64,000 nucleotides of DNA from Aliivibrio finisterrensis_A (GTDB lineage Bacteria; Pseudomonadota; Gammaproteobacteria; Enterobacterales; Vibrionaceae). The notes under the pieces are model-generated. The model had not been told where the DNA came from and did not search any database. It saw nothing but the letters and a program-made list of their open reading frames with translations. The stretch lies in the NCBI RefSeq assembly GCF_004167675.1, contig NZ_SEZQ01000004.1; one strand, written 5' to 3'. The first letter of the stretch is position 1. Every line of letters starts with the position of its first letter. Made by a program: the position numbers and the translations under genes. Positions 52,293 through 60,259 of the stretch are shown here, in pieces.

Positions 52293-53561
52293 CTAAGCCA
52301 GTTGTTTTTGAAACAGCTCTCTAAATATTGGATAGATATCTTCAATTGAACGAATGTTTTTCATGGCGAAGTTATCGAACCCTTGTGTTACTTTTTCGTA
52401 CTCGGTCCAGAGAGTTTGATGATGACGTTTGGTGATCTCAATATAAGAGTAGTACTGACAGGTAGGTAAAATAGAAGCAGTCAGTAGTTTTTTACATTTT
52501 GGTGAGTCATCAGCCCAGTTATCGCCATCTGATGCTTGAGCGGCATAGATGTTCCATTCGTTATTTGGGAAGCGCTCAGCAACAATCTCTTTCATTAGTC
52601 TAAGTGCGCTTGAAACCATGGTTCCGCCCGTTTCTTGAGAGTAAAAAAAGTCATGCTCATTAACTTCTTTTGCTTGGGTGTGATGGCGTATAAAAACCAC
52701 TTCTACATTTTCATAAGTACGAGTAAGGAACAAATAAAGGAGTACATAGAAACGTTTTGCGATGTCTTTGGTCGCTTGATCCATTGAGCCTGAGACATCC
52801 ATTAAACAAAACATCACAGCTTGGCTTGATGGTATGGGTGTTCTTTCATAGTTTTTATAACGTAAATCAAAAGAGTCGATATAGGGAACGTGTTTGATCT
52901 TCTCCCGTAAAGCTTCTATTTCTTCCTGCATTTTTCGAATAGCAAGTGGGCGGCTAGGCTCGCTGGTTTTAATGTTTTCTAGCTCTTGCTCTAATTCATT
53001 TAGCAGTCTTTTTTTTCCTGCGGTCATCGCAGTACGTCGAGCAAGAGATTGCTGTAATGAACGAACAATATCGATATTAGAAGGAACCCCAGCGGTTTGA
53101 TAACCTGCTCGGTGTGTTTCCCATTCTGTTATTTTTTGAACTTGGTTTTTCTCAAGATTAGGTAATTCAAGCTCTTCAAATAGAATGTCTAAGTACTCAT
53201 CTTTTGAGATCTGAAAACTAAATTCATCCTCACCTTCGCCATCTGCACTAGCATCTCCAGCGCCTGCACCTCCACCATTACCTCCTTGTGGTCGTTCAAT
53301 TTTGTCGCCTTTAATAAATTGATCATTACCAGGAAGAACTCGTTCACGAATGCCTCCTTGCCCTTGATGAAACACTGGCTCAGAAATATCCCCTTTAGGG
53401 ATCGAAATGCTTTCACCGCTTTCAGTATTGGTTACTGAACGTTGATTTACAGCATCGGAAACTGCACGTTTAATTTGGTCTTTGTGGCGACGAATAAAAC
53501 GCTGTCTATTGACGGTGCTTTTCTTTTTGCCATTTAACCTTCGGTCAATAAATTGAGCCAT
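52293..53561 (-). CDS. yeaH: YeaH/YhbH family protein (DUF444, VWA-like)
   Basis: 422 aa. The N-terminal half is charged and Gly-rich (GGNGGGAGAGDASADGEGED at about 94-113), followed by a VWA-like fold in which MFCLMDVSGSMDQATKD is the metal-ion adhesion motif DxSxS. The C-terminus SYIEITKRHHQTLW is typical of YeaH. E. coli yeaGH is induced in stationary phase and nitrogen starvation. An AGGAGG site precedes the ATG. Middle gene of the operon. Confidence 0.95.
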   Translation of the reverse strand: MAQFIDRRLNGKKKSTVNRQRFIRRHKDQIKRAVSDAVNQRSVTNTESGESISIPKGDISEPVFHQGQGGIRERVLPGNDQFIKGDKIERPQGGNGGGAGAGDASADGEGEDEFSFQISKDEYLDILFEELELPNLEKNQVQKITEWETHRAGYQTAGVPSNIDIVRSLQQSLARRTAMTAGKKRLLNELEQELENIKTSEPSRPLAIRKMQEEIEALREKIKHVPYIDSFDLRYKNYERTPIPSSQAVMFCLMDVSGSMDQATKDIAKRFYVLLYLFLTRTYENVEVVFIRHHTQAKEVNEHDFFYSQETGGTMVSSALRLMKEIVAERFPNNEWNIYAAQASDGDNWADDSPKCKKLLTASILPTCQYYSYIEITKRHHQTLWTEYEKVTQGFDNFAMKNIRSIEDIYPIFRELFQKQLA

Positions 53562-53645
53562 AATATTGCCCTCCTAATTCATACCACCTCAATTAAGTCT
53601 TAACCTATTTATATAGACATCAACTTAGTCAAAATGTTACTGGTT

Positions 53646-53668
53646 CAGCCCATAGAGATGATGGGCTG
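53646..53668 (-). other. Intercistronic hairpin between yeaG and yeaH
   Basis: CAGCCCAT (53646-53653) and ATGGGCTG (53661-53668) form an 8-bp stem with a 7-base loop, about 20 bases after the yeaG stop and without a T-run. Such a hairpin could protect the upstream mRNA or reduce downstream expression. Confidence 0.5.
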
Positions 53669-53687
53669 TAACGTCCTTTTATATTAA

Positions 53688-55622
53688 TTATGACGATTTT
53701 CGAACTCGTAAATACCACTCAGCTAATAGACGGACTTGTTTTTTGGTGTAGCCTTTTTCCATCATACGAGCCACGAAGTCATCGTGTTTTTTCTGATCGT
53801 CAGTGGAGGTTTTTCCATTAAAGGAGATGACAGGAAGTAAATCCTCGGTGTTTGAGAACATTTTCTTCTCGATAACGACACGCAGTTTTTCGTAGCTGGT
53901 CCAGGTTGGATTTTGTCCATTATTATTGGCTTTAGCACGAAGTACAAAGTTGACGATTTCATTCCTAAAATCTTTCGGGTTGCTTATTCCTGCTGTTTTT
54001 TCAATTTTTTCTAGCTCATCATTGAGGGCTGAACGGTCAAACAGTTGTCCCGTTTCAGGATCTCGATATTCTTGGTCTTGAATCCAAAAATCGGCATAGG
54101 TGACATAACGGTCAAAAATGTTTTGTCCGTACTCAGAGTAAGATTCTAGGTAAGCGGTTTGAATTTCTTTACCAATAAACTCTACGTATTTAGGGACTAA
54201 GAAACCTTTAACGAACTCTGTGTATTTATCAGCAATATCTTGAGCAAATTGCTCTCGTTCAATTTGTTGTTCAATAACATAAAACAGATGAACGGGGTTT
54301 GCTGCGACTTCGGTTTGGTCGAAGTTAAATACACGCGAAAGGATCTTAAAGGCAAATCGTGTTGAAAGCCCAGACATGCCTTCATCAACTCCAGCAAAGT
54401 CACGATATTCTTGATAGCTTTTGGCTTTTGGATCGGTGTCTTTTAAGGTTTCACCATCATAAACACGCATTTTAGAAAACAGTGAGGAGTTTTCTGGATC
54501 TTTAAGTCGAGACAGTATCGAGAACTGAGCTAAAATATCCAAAGTGCTTGGTGAGCAAGGTGCATGGAATAGTTCACTGTGTTCCAATAGCTTTTGATAG
54601 ATTTTAACCTCTTCAGATACTCGTAAACAATATGGGACTTTTACGATGTAAACCCTATCTAAAAAGGCCTCATTGTTCTTGTTATTTCTGAAGGTTTGCC
54701 ATTCTGATTCATTCGAGTGAGCCAAAATCATGCCGTCAAAAGGCAGAGCGGATAATCCTTCTGTACCGTTGAAGTTACCTTCTTGGGTTGCTGTTAATAG
54801 AGGATGAAGTACTTTGATTGGTGCTTTAAACATCTCTACAAACTCCATTAAGCCTTGGTTGGCTTTACACAGGGAGCCTGAATAACTATAAGCATCAGGA
54901 TCATCTTGGGCAAAATGCTCTAATTGACGAATATCTACTTTACCAACAAGAGAGGAGATATCTTGATTGTTCTCATCCCCCGGTTCTGTTTTTGCTATCC
55001 CTATTTGGTCGAGAATTGATGGATGCACTTTAATTACTTTAAATTTGGTTATATCGCCACCAAATTCATGTAATCTTTTTGCTGCCCACGGAGACATTAT
55101 TGAGCGTAGGTTTCGAGGCTCGATGCCGTATTCTTGTTTTAGTAATTCACCATCTTCTATCACATCAAATAAACAGAAAGGGTGATCGTTTACAGGGCTT
55201 CGTTCTCCATTGGCACTTAATATATAAATAGGCAATTTCTGCATTAAGCTTTTTAGTTTTTCAGCGAGCGATGATTTACCGCCACCCACAGGACCTAATA
55301 GGTAGAGTACCTGTTTGCGCTCTTCAAGGCCTTGAGCAGCATGCTTAAGATAAGAAACAATTTGCTCGATGGGTTCCTCCATCCCATAGAAGTCTTTAAA
55401 GGTTTCATAGCGAGAAATAACTCTGTTAGAAAAAATACGACTAAGCTGAGGATCAAGTGCAGTGTCTATGACTTCAGGTTCGCCAATAGCCATAAGGAGC
55501 CTTTCTGCTGCATTGGCATAAGCACTTTTGTCATTACTACATAGGGACAAGAAATCTTGCAGTGACATCTCTTCATCTTTTGCCGCTTCATAACGGGCTT
55601 GATAGTGGTCAAAAATACTCAT
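53688..55622 (-). CDS. yeaG: PrkA-type serine protein kinase YeaG
   Basis: 644 aa from the ATG at 55622 (GAGGA seven bases before; a nearer ATG at 55628 is only two bases after it). The AAA+-like part has the P-loop LLGPVGGGKSSLAEKLKSLM at about residue 105. Other blocks match E. coli YeaG very closely, e.g. ILSANGERSPVNDHPFCLF, EMFKAPIKVLHPLLTATQEG and AHSNESEW. The C-terminal PrkA kinase domain has EYGQNIFDRYVTYADFW. First gene of yeaG-yeaH-spoVR; the three act together in stationary-phase stress responses. Confidence 0.96.
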   Translation of the reverse strand: MSIFDHYQARYEAAKDEEMSLQDFLSLCSNDKSAYANAAERLLMAIGEPEVIDTALDPQLSRIFSNRVISRYETFKDFYGMEEPIEQIVSYLKHAAQGLEERKQVLYLLGPVGGGKSSLAEKLKSLMQKLPIYILSANGERSPVNDHPFCLFDVIEDGELLKQEYGIEPRNLRSIMSPWAAKRLHEFGGDITKFKVIKVHPSILDQIGIAKTEPGDENNQDISSLVGKVDIRQLEHFAQDDPDAYSYSGSLCKANQGLMEFVEMFKAPIKVLHPLLTATQEGNFNGTEGLSALPFDGMILAHSNESEWQTFRNNKNNEAFLDRVYIVKVPYCLRVSEEVKIYQKLLEHSELFHAPCSPSTLDILAQFSILSRLKDPENSSLFSKMRVYDGETLKDTDPKAKSYQEYRDFAGVDEGMSGLSTRFAFKILSRVFNFDQTEVAANPVHLFYVIEQQIEREQFAQDIADKYTEFVKGFLVPKYVEFIGKEIQTAYLESYSEYGQNIFDRYVTYADFWIQDQEYRDPETGQLFDRSALNDELEKIEKTAGISNPKDFRNEIVNFVLRAKANNNGQNPTWTSYEKLRVVIEKKMFSNTEDLLPVISFNGKTSTDDQKKHDDFVARMMEKGYTKKQVRLLAEWYLRVRKSS

Positions 55623-55753
55623 ATCCATTTCCTCTCGTCATCCGTTTTTTTAATTAAGCTTCTATAAGGTTAGTTACTAAACCCTTATTTTGTCCAAGAA
55701 AAAACTAAAAATAGAATGAAAATTAATCAAGAAATGTGGCAATGCGCAGATAT

Positions 55754-55781
55754 AAAAAAGGCGAACTTTGAAAAGTTCGCC
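55754..55781 (-). terminator. Terminator after folD
   Basis: GGCGAACTT (55760-55768) pairs with AAGTTCGCC (55773-55781); six T follow on the minus strand. Confidence 0.88.
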
Positions 55782-55807
55782 AGTTGATATTTTTATCAGT
55801 AGTTCGA

Positions 55808-56665
55808 TTATTTACTGTGATACTGCTCGCAGGCAAGTAATGTGTTTTCAATAAGACTAGCAACTGTCATAGGGCCAACGCCACCAGGAACAGGAGTAAT
55901 GTAGCTTGCTTTTGTTTTTGCTACGTCGTATTCAACATCACCGATTAACTTGCCTGAGTCTAAACGGTTGATACCTACATCGACTACGACTGCGCCTTCT
56001 TTAATCCACTCTCCTGGGATAAAGTTTGGTTTACCAACGGCAACGACAACAAGGTCGGCTTGGCGAATATGGTTTTCAAGATCTTTAGTGAATCGATGAC
56101 AGGTTGTTGTTGTGCAACCAGCAAGAAGTAATTCAAGTGTCATAGGACGACCAACGATGTTTGATGCACCGACAACAACCGCATGCATTCCACGTACCTG
56201 AATATTGTAACGTTCAAGCAGGGTAATGATGCCTTTAGGTGTGCATGAACGCAATTTTGGAATGCGTTGAGAAAGGCGACCAACGTTATAGGGGTGAAAA
56301 CCATCAACGTCTTTCTCTGGATCAATGTGCTCTAAAATTTTAGTACTATCCATTCCTGCCGGAAGAGGAAGTTGAACTAAAATACCATCAATCTCTGCGT
56401 CTTGATTTAATGTGTCAATAATAGACAATAATTCAGCTTCTGTTGTGGTGGTTGGTAAATCGTAAGATTTTGAAATAAAGCCAACTTCTTCACAAGCACG
56501 GCGCTTGCTTCCAACATAAACTTGAGAGGCAGGATCTTGTCCAACAAGAACGACAGCAAGGCCAGGAGCTCGAAGTCCTGCTTCTACGCGAGCTTTAACG
56601 CGAGCACCAACTTCAGAGCGAACGGTTTGAGAAATGAGTTTTCCATCGATAATTTGAGCGGTCAT
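55808..56665 (-). CDS. folD: Bifunctional methylenetetrahydrofolate dehydrogenase/cyclohydrolase FolD
   Basis: 285 aa. Interconverts 5,10-methylene- and 10-formyl-THF, thus partner to Fhs in one-carbon metabolism. The start is the ATG at 56665 (AAGGA six bases upstream); the frame runs 23 codons further without support. Catalytic Lys lies in QVYVGSKRRACEEVG; the NADP motif is VVGASNIVGRPM; PVPGGVGPMT closes the protein. A PurR-type palindrome lies at 56736-56751. Confidence 0.97.
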   Translation of the reverse strand: MTAQIIDGKLISQTVRSEVGARVKARVEAGLRAPGLAVVLVGQDPASQVYVGSKRRACEEVGFISKSYDLPTTTTEAELLSIIDTLNQDAEIDGILVQLPLPAGMDSTKILEHIDPEKDVDGFHPYNVGRLSQRIPKLRSCTPKGIITLLERYNIQVRGMHAVVVGASNIVGRPMTLELLLAGCTTTTCHRFTKDLENHIRQADLVVVAVGKPNFIPGEWIKEGAVVVDVGINRLDSGKLIGDVEYDVAKTKASYITPVPGGVGPMTVASLIENTLLACEQYHSK

Positions 56666-56735
56666 AGTGATCCTTTGAAGGTCTAATACTAGGTTGACCC
56701 CCGTATTGTCGCAGAAAGTTAACTTAATAGCCATA

Positions 56736-56751
56736 GCGCAAACGTTTGCCT
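56736..56751 (-). promoter_or_regulatory. PurR-type operator upstream of folD
   Basis: GCGCAAACGTTTGCCT has the perfect 12-bp palindrome GCAAACGTTTGC and matches the PurR box ACGCAAACGTTTNCNT in nearly every position. It lies about 70 bases before the folD start. folD use of PurR is inferred; purine and one-carbon genes are typical members of that regulon. Confidence 0.7.
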
Positions 56752-56890
56752 ATTGGTGGGATACTCTCGTTAAAATGAGAACTATGATTTGTTTTTTAGG
56801 TAAAAATGATTTTTTATTTGAAGATTAGATCAAAGAGTGCACGATCTGCCCTTTTTTTCATCATTCGGTAAGATAATGATAAGAAAAGGA

Positions 56891-56918
56891 TTGATCTGTT
56901 TTCGGATATTCGTATAAT
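56891..56918 (+). promoter_or_regulatory. Promoter of the tRNA-Arg gene
   Basis: TTGATC (56891-56896) and TATAAT (56913-56918) with a 16-base gap; transcription would start about 7 bases before the tRNA. Confidence 0.65.
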
Positions 56919-56931
56919 CCTACCCCATAGA

Positions 56932-57008
56932 GCGCCCTTAGCTCAGCTGGATAGAGCACCTCCCTTCTAAGGAGGTGGTCGAAGGTTCGAATCCTTCAGG
57001 GCGTACCA
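56932..57008 (+). tRNA. tRNA-Arg (anticodon UCU)
   Basis: Full cloverleaf of 77 bases with encoded CCA (57006-57008). Acceptor GCGCCCT pairs with AGGGCGT, the first pair being G-U. D arm GCTC...GAGC; anticodon stem CCTCC/GGAGG around loop CTTCTAA, anticodon TCT, reading AGA/AGG; T arm GAAGGTTCGAATCCTTC. Single gene with promoter and terminator. Confidence 0.97.
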
Positions 57009-57014
57009 AATTGG

Positions 57015-57052
57015 AAAAGCCGCATTAACCTTATGGTTAGTGCGGCTTTTTT
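57015..57052 (+). terminator. Rho-independent terminator after tRNA-Arg
   Basis: A 16-bp stem (57015-57030 with 57035-57050; GCCGCATTAACC/GGTTAGTGCGGC, one G-T) and loop TTAT, then T-run. Confidence 0.9.
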
Positions 57053-57118
57053 CATTTCTGTCATATAACTTTTCAATGTGTTAGCGTTAGTTCATTACAC
57101 TGTTAATGGATTACGCTC

Positions 57119-58576
57119 ATGTCTTTTTGGAATGCTTTTTCAATTACAACTCGTTACGCTGAATTACCTCGCAGCTTTTTTACTTATGTTCAACCAACGC
57201 CGTTGGAAAATACACGTTGGGTTATATGGAACAGTAAACTTGCGGCACAGTTTGGTTTACCTGAAGATCCTGAGAGTAATACAGAGTTACTTTCTTCTTT
57301 TTCTGGCGAGCATGTTCCTGCTGTTTTTTCTCCACTAGCAATGAAATATGCAGGCCATCAATTTGGTGGATACAACCCTGATCTTGGTGATGGGCGAGGA
57401 TTATTACTTGCTGAAATTAAGGATAAAGAAGGAAACAGTGTTGACCTTCATTTAAAAGGGGCAGGGTTAACGCCTTATTCTCGATCTGGCGATGGCCGAG
57501 CAGTACTTCGATCTACCATTCGTGAATATTTGTGCAGTGAAGCTATGGCTGGATTAGGTATCCCTACAACACGAGCATTAGGGATGATGACGAGTGATAC
57601 TCCCGTTTTTAGGGAGGGTTATGAAACAGGAGCATTACTTGTCCGAATGGCTGAAACTCATATTCGATTTGGACATTTCGAACATCTGTTTTATTCAAAT
57701 TTATTATCAGAGCAGAAATTATTGGCGGATAAGGTGATAGAGTGGCATTACCCTCAATGTATAGCTAAGGATAAACCCTATGCAGCAATGTTCGATGAAA
57801 TCGCAGACAAAACAGCTTATATGATTGCGTATTGGCAGGCTGTTGGGTTCGCTCATGGGGTAATGAACACAGATAACATGTCGATCACTGGGCAAACGTT
57901 TGACTATGGCCCATTTGGTTTTTTAGATGATTATGAACCGAGCTATATTTGCAATCATTCAGATTACCAAGGCCGCTATGCGTTTAATCAACAACCGAGA
58001 ATAGGACTATGGAATCTATCGGCATTAGCGCATTCTCTTTCGTCATTGATTGAAAAATCAGACTTAGAATCCTCCTTGGAGAAGTATGAAACTCGCTTGG
58101 GTCATTATTTTAGTCAACTAATGAGAAAGAAATTGGGGTTACTTTCTAAACAAGAAGGAGATAGCCGATTATTTAAGTCGATGTTTGAATTATTGTCACA
58201 AAACTCTGTAGATTACACACGGTTTATGAGAGCGTTGTCTTATTTAGATAGTCAAGATAAGCAAACCGTTGTCGATTTGTTTTTAGATAGAGAAGCAGCA
58301 ACACTCTGGGTTGAACTATATTTGGCACGATGTGAGAAAGAAGATAAGAGTGCAGAGATACGCTGTAAAGAAATGAGAAGGGTAAACCCTAAATACATTC
58401 TTAGAAATTATCTTGCTCAACAAGCCATTAATAAAGCGAAAGACGGTGATTATAGTGAGATTAAGACATTATCTATGTTGCTGGCCTCTCCCTTTGATGA
58501 GCATCCTAGGTTTGAATCATATGCTCAATTACCACCTGAATGGGGAAAGAAAATGGAGATTAGTTGTTCATCTTAA
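57119..58576 (+). CDS. selO: Protein adenylyltransferase SelO (YdiU)
   Basis: Pseudokinase-fold enzyme that transfers AMP to Ser, Thr or Tyr of proteins, linked to redox stress. 485 aa, the usual bacterial length. Motifs: KYAGHQFGGYNPDLGDGRG, LHLKGAGLTPYSRSGDGRAV, REYLCSEAMAGLGIPTTRAL and HGVMNTDNMSITGQTFDYGP (the catalytic D-N region). The ATG at 57119 has a weak ribosome site. It stands alone after tRNA-Arg. Confidence 0.95.
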   Translation: MSFWNAFSITTRYAELPRSFFTYVQPTPLENTRWVIWNSKLAAQFGLPEDPESNTELLSSFSGEHVPAVFSPLAMKYAGHQFGGYNPDLGDGRGLLLAEIKDKEGNSVDLHLKGAGLTPYSRSGDGRAVLRSTIREYLCSEAMAGLGIPTTRALGMMTSDTPVFREGYETGALLVRMAETHIRFGHFEHLFYSNLLSEQKLLADKVIEWHYPQCIAKDKPYAAMFDEIADKTAYMIAYWQAVGFAHGVMNTDNMSITGQTFDYGPFGFLDDYEPSYICNHSDYQGRYAFNQQPRIGLWNLSALAHSLSSLIEKSDLESSLEKYETRLGHYFSQLMRKKLGLLSKQEGDSRLFKSMFELLSQNSVDYTRFMRALSYLDSQDKQTVVDLFLDREAATLWVELYLARCEKEDKSAEIRCKEMRRVNPKYILRNYLAQQAINKAKDGDYSEIKTLSMLLASPFDEHPRFESYAQLPPEWGKKMEISCSS

Positions 58577-58613
58577 CTCATTGTTAATTTAATTTTTTAT
58601 ACACAATATAGTA

Positions 58614-59168
58614 TTAGCTTGGATTCGAAGTTTTATTCAAGCTATGAAACATAAGGTGAAGTAATTCATCCATTGCTGTTTTGCGATTATCCTCTGTGTT
58701 TGTGTAACCTTGCGCTAAGATACTCCAAGAAGAATTGATTTGGTTTGGTAGAAATACAGCAATAAATATACTGGCTTTATCCGCTTTATTCTTATTATCT
58801 ACAGGCTGTAAACCTGTCAATAATCCTGTTTCATTTAAAATTTTTGTATCACTAATAGCACTCTCAACTCCAAGTCCATAGCCAACATAAAAGTCAGCGA
58901 ATGTAGGGTTGTCTGTATAAATAAATCCTTTCTGTGTTAATTCATTTTTTAGTGACTTGATGAAGCGTTGTTCAGTATTGTTTTCATTTAATGTGCTATT
59001 TAAATAATTGGCATTGACACTTGGATGCCAAGCAAATGTACGTTTGCCTGCGATGACATCATTAATGTTGCCAATGGTTACAAGATTTACAGTGCTTTTT
59101 TCTTGATACGTTTCGGACACGCAACCAGTAAGAAAAGTGAGGAGTAAAAAAGACAAGAAATATTTCAA
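58614..59168 (-). CDS. Lipoprotein, DUF4136-like
   Basis: 184 aa. Lipoprotein signal MKYFLSFLLLTFLTGC with lipidated Cys16. The mature part has FAWHPSVN and the regular FADFYVGYGLG block resembling DUF4136 periplasmic lipoproteins. No function known. It is convergent to selO with no clear hairpin between them, only T-rich sequence. Confidence 0.75.
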   Translation of the reverse strand: MKYFLSFLLLTFLTGCVSETYQEKSTVNLVTIGNINDVIAGKRTFAWHPSVNANYLNSTLNENNTEQRFIKSLKNELTQKGFIYTDNPTFADFYVGYGLGVESAISDTKILNETGLLTGLQPVDNKNKADKASIFIAVFLPNQINSSWSILAQGYTNTEDNRKTAMDELLHLMFHSLNKTSNPS

Positions 59169-59227
59169 AGTGATAACCTATTTGAGGGTAGTAATGAGGA
59201 TTGGAGTTTTATGATTAAGATAGGTTC

Positions 59228-59257
59228 AAAAAAGGTGAGTATCATTACTCACCTTTA
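59228..59257 (-). terminator. Terminator after cspD
   Basis: AAAGGTGAGT (59231-59240) pairs with ACTCACCTTT (59247-59256), loop ATCATT; T-run follows on the minus strand. Confidence 0.88.
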
Positions 59258-59278
59258 AGATAATTACTCGAGGTAAGG

Positions 59279-59500
59279 TTATTTAACCGCTTCACCTTCA
59301 AGTGGTTTAATTTCACTGGCGTGAAAACCTTTTGGCCCTTCGTGGATTTCGTAAGTAACAGATTGACCTGCTTTTAGTGTGCGGTAGCCATCCATCTCAA
59401 TAGTAGAATAGTGCGCAAAAATATCACCATCTTCACCTTCAGGACAAATGAAGCCAAACCCTTTGGCGTTATTGAACCATTTTACTGTACCTGTTGCCAT
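59279..59500 (-). CDS. cspD: Cold shock-like protein CspD
   Basis: Single-stranded nucleic-acid-binding OB-fold protein, 73 aa. ATG at 59500; the frame goes three codons further. RNP motifs: KGFGFI and DIFAHY. In E. coli CspD blocks replication in starved cells. It is divergent from clpS as in E. coli (cspD/clpS). GAGG is 10 bases upstream. Confidence 0.93.
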   Translation of the reverse strand: MATGTVKWFNNAKGFGFICPEGEDGDIFAHYSTIEMDGYRTLKAGQSVTYEIHEGPKGFHASEIKPLEGEAVK

Positions 59501-59896
59501 GCTATACATCCCTCTGCATTTTTTAATTACCTAGCATAATATTTATCAATTAAGAATCTGCTTAATTGATAACCACTACAAGTACACTCTATTAAATCTA
59601 AAGAGGGAGTCAAGAACATTTTGTTTACTTTGTTAACAATTACGTTCAATATCATTTTTGCGATTAACATAATTATCAGTAATAACAATGTGATAAATTA
59701 AAGTGGTGTTAACTAAAAAAAGGCTCTATTCTTTAATTTGTTATCGATGATTTTCTATTCAATTAATAGGAAATTAAGTGATAAAGGCTCTAAATTGACA
59801 TCTTTTGTTTGATGTAACTCTTCGTCTAGATTAGGCTCAATAGTAAGGGGATACCTTGACGTATCAGAAATGCTATTTAACTAATTAGTTGTCAAC
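59501..59896. other. Divergent regulatory region between cspD and clpS
   Basis: About 400 AT-rich bases, no ORF supported. Contains the 10-bp direct repeat AAAGGCTCTA at 59719-59728 and 59783-59792, a TTGTTAACAA palindrome (59630-59639) and a consensus -35 TTGACA (59795-59800) without a clear -10. Confidence 0.45.
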
Positions 59897-60217
59897 ATGA
59901 GCAAATTATATGAATGGATTTCTCCTGATTCAGATGTACTAGAATTGGAGAAAACAGGATTAAAGCCACCAGCAATGTATAAAGTGGTTTTAAATAATGA
60001 TGATTACACTCCGATGGAGTTTGTTGTCGAAGTTTTAGATAAATTTTTTTCCATGGATTTGGAAAAAGCAACACAATTAATGTTAACCGTGCATTATGAA
60101 GGGAAAGCAGTATGTGGGATTTTTACTGCTGAAGTTGCTGAAACTAAAGTTGCGCAAGTCAATACGTATTCGCGTGATAATGAGCACCCACTACTGTGTA
60201 CAATGGAGCAAGTATAA
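59897..60217 (+). CDS. clpS: ATP-dependent Clp protease adaptor ClpS
   Basis: 106 aa. N-recognin that hands proteins with N-terminal Leu, Phe, Trp or Tyr to ClpAP. The folded core has YKVVLNNDDYTPMEFV (acidic pair that binds the free N-terminus) and LTVHYEGKAVCG (His of the pocket). The N-terminal 25 residues are flexible. clpA follows 42 bases later. Confidence 0.96.
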   Translation: MSKLYEWISPDSDVLELEKTGLKPPAMYKVVLNNDDYTPMEFVVEVLDKFFSMDLEKATQLMLTVHYEGKAVCGIFTAEVAETKVAQVNTYSRDNEHPLLCTMEQV

Positions 60218-60259
60218 GCTTGTTCGTTACACCATCTTTTGGTGTTTTGGGAGGTTCCT

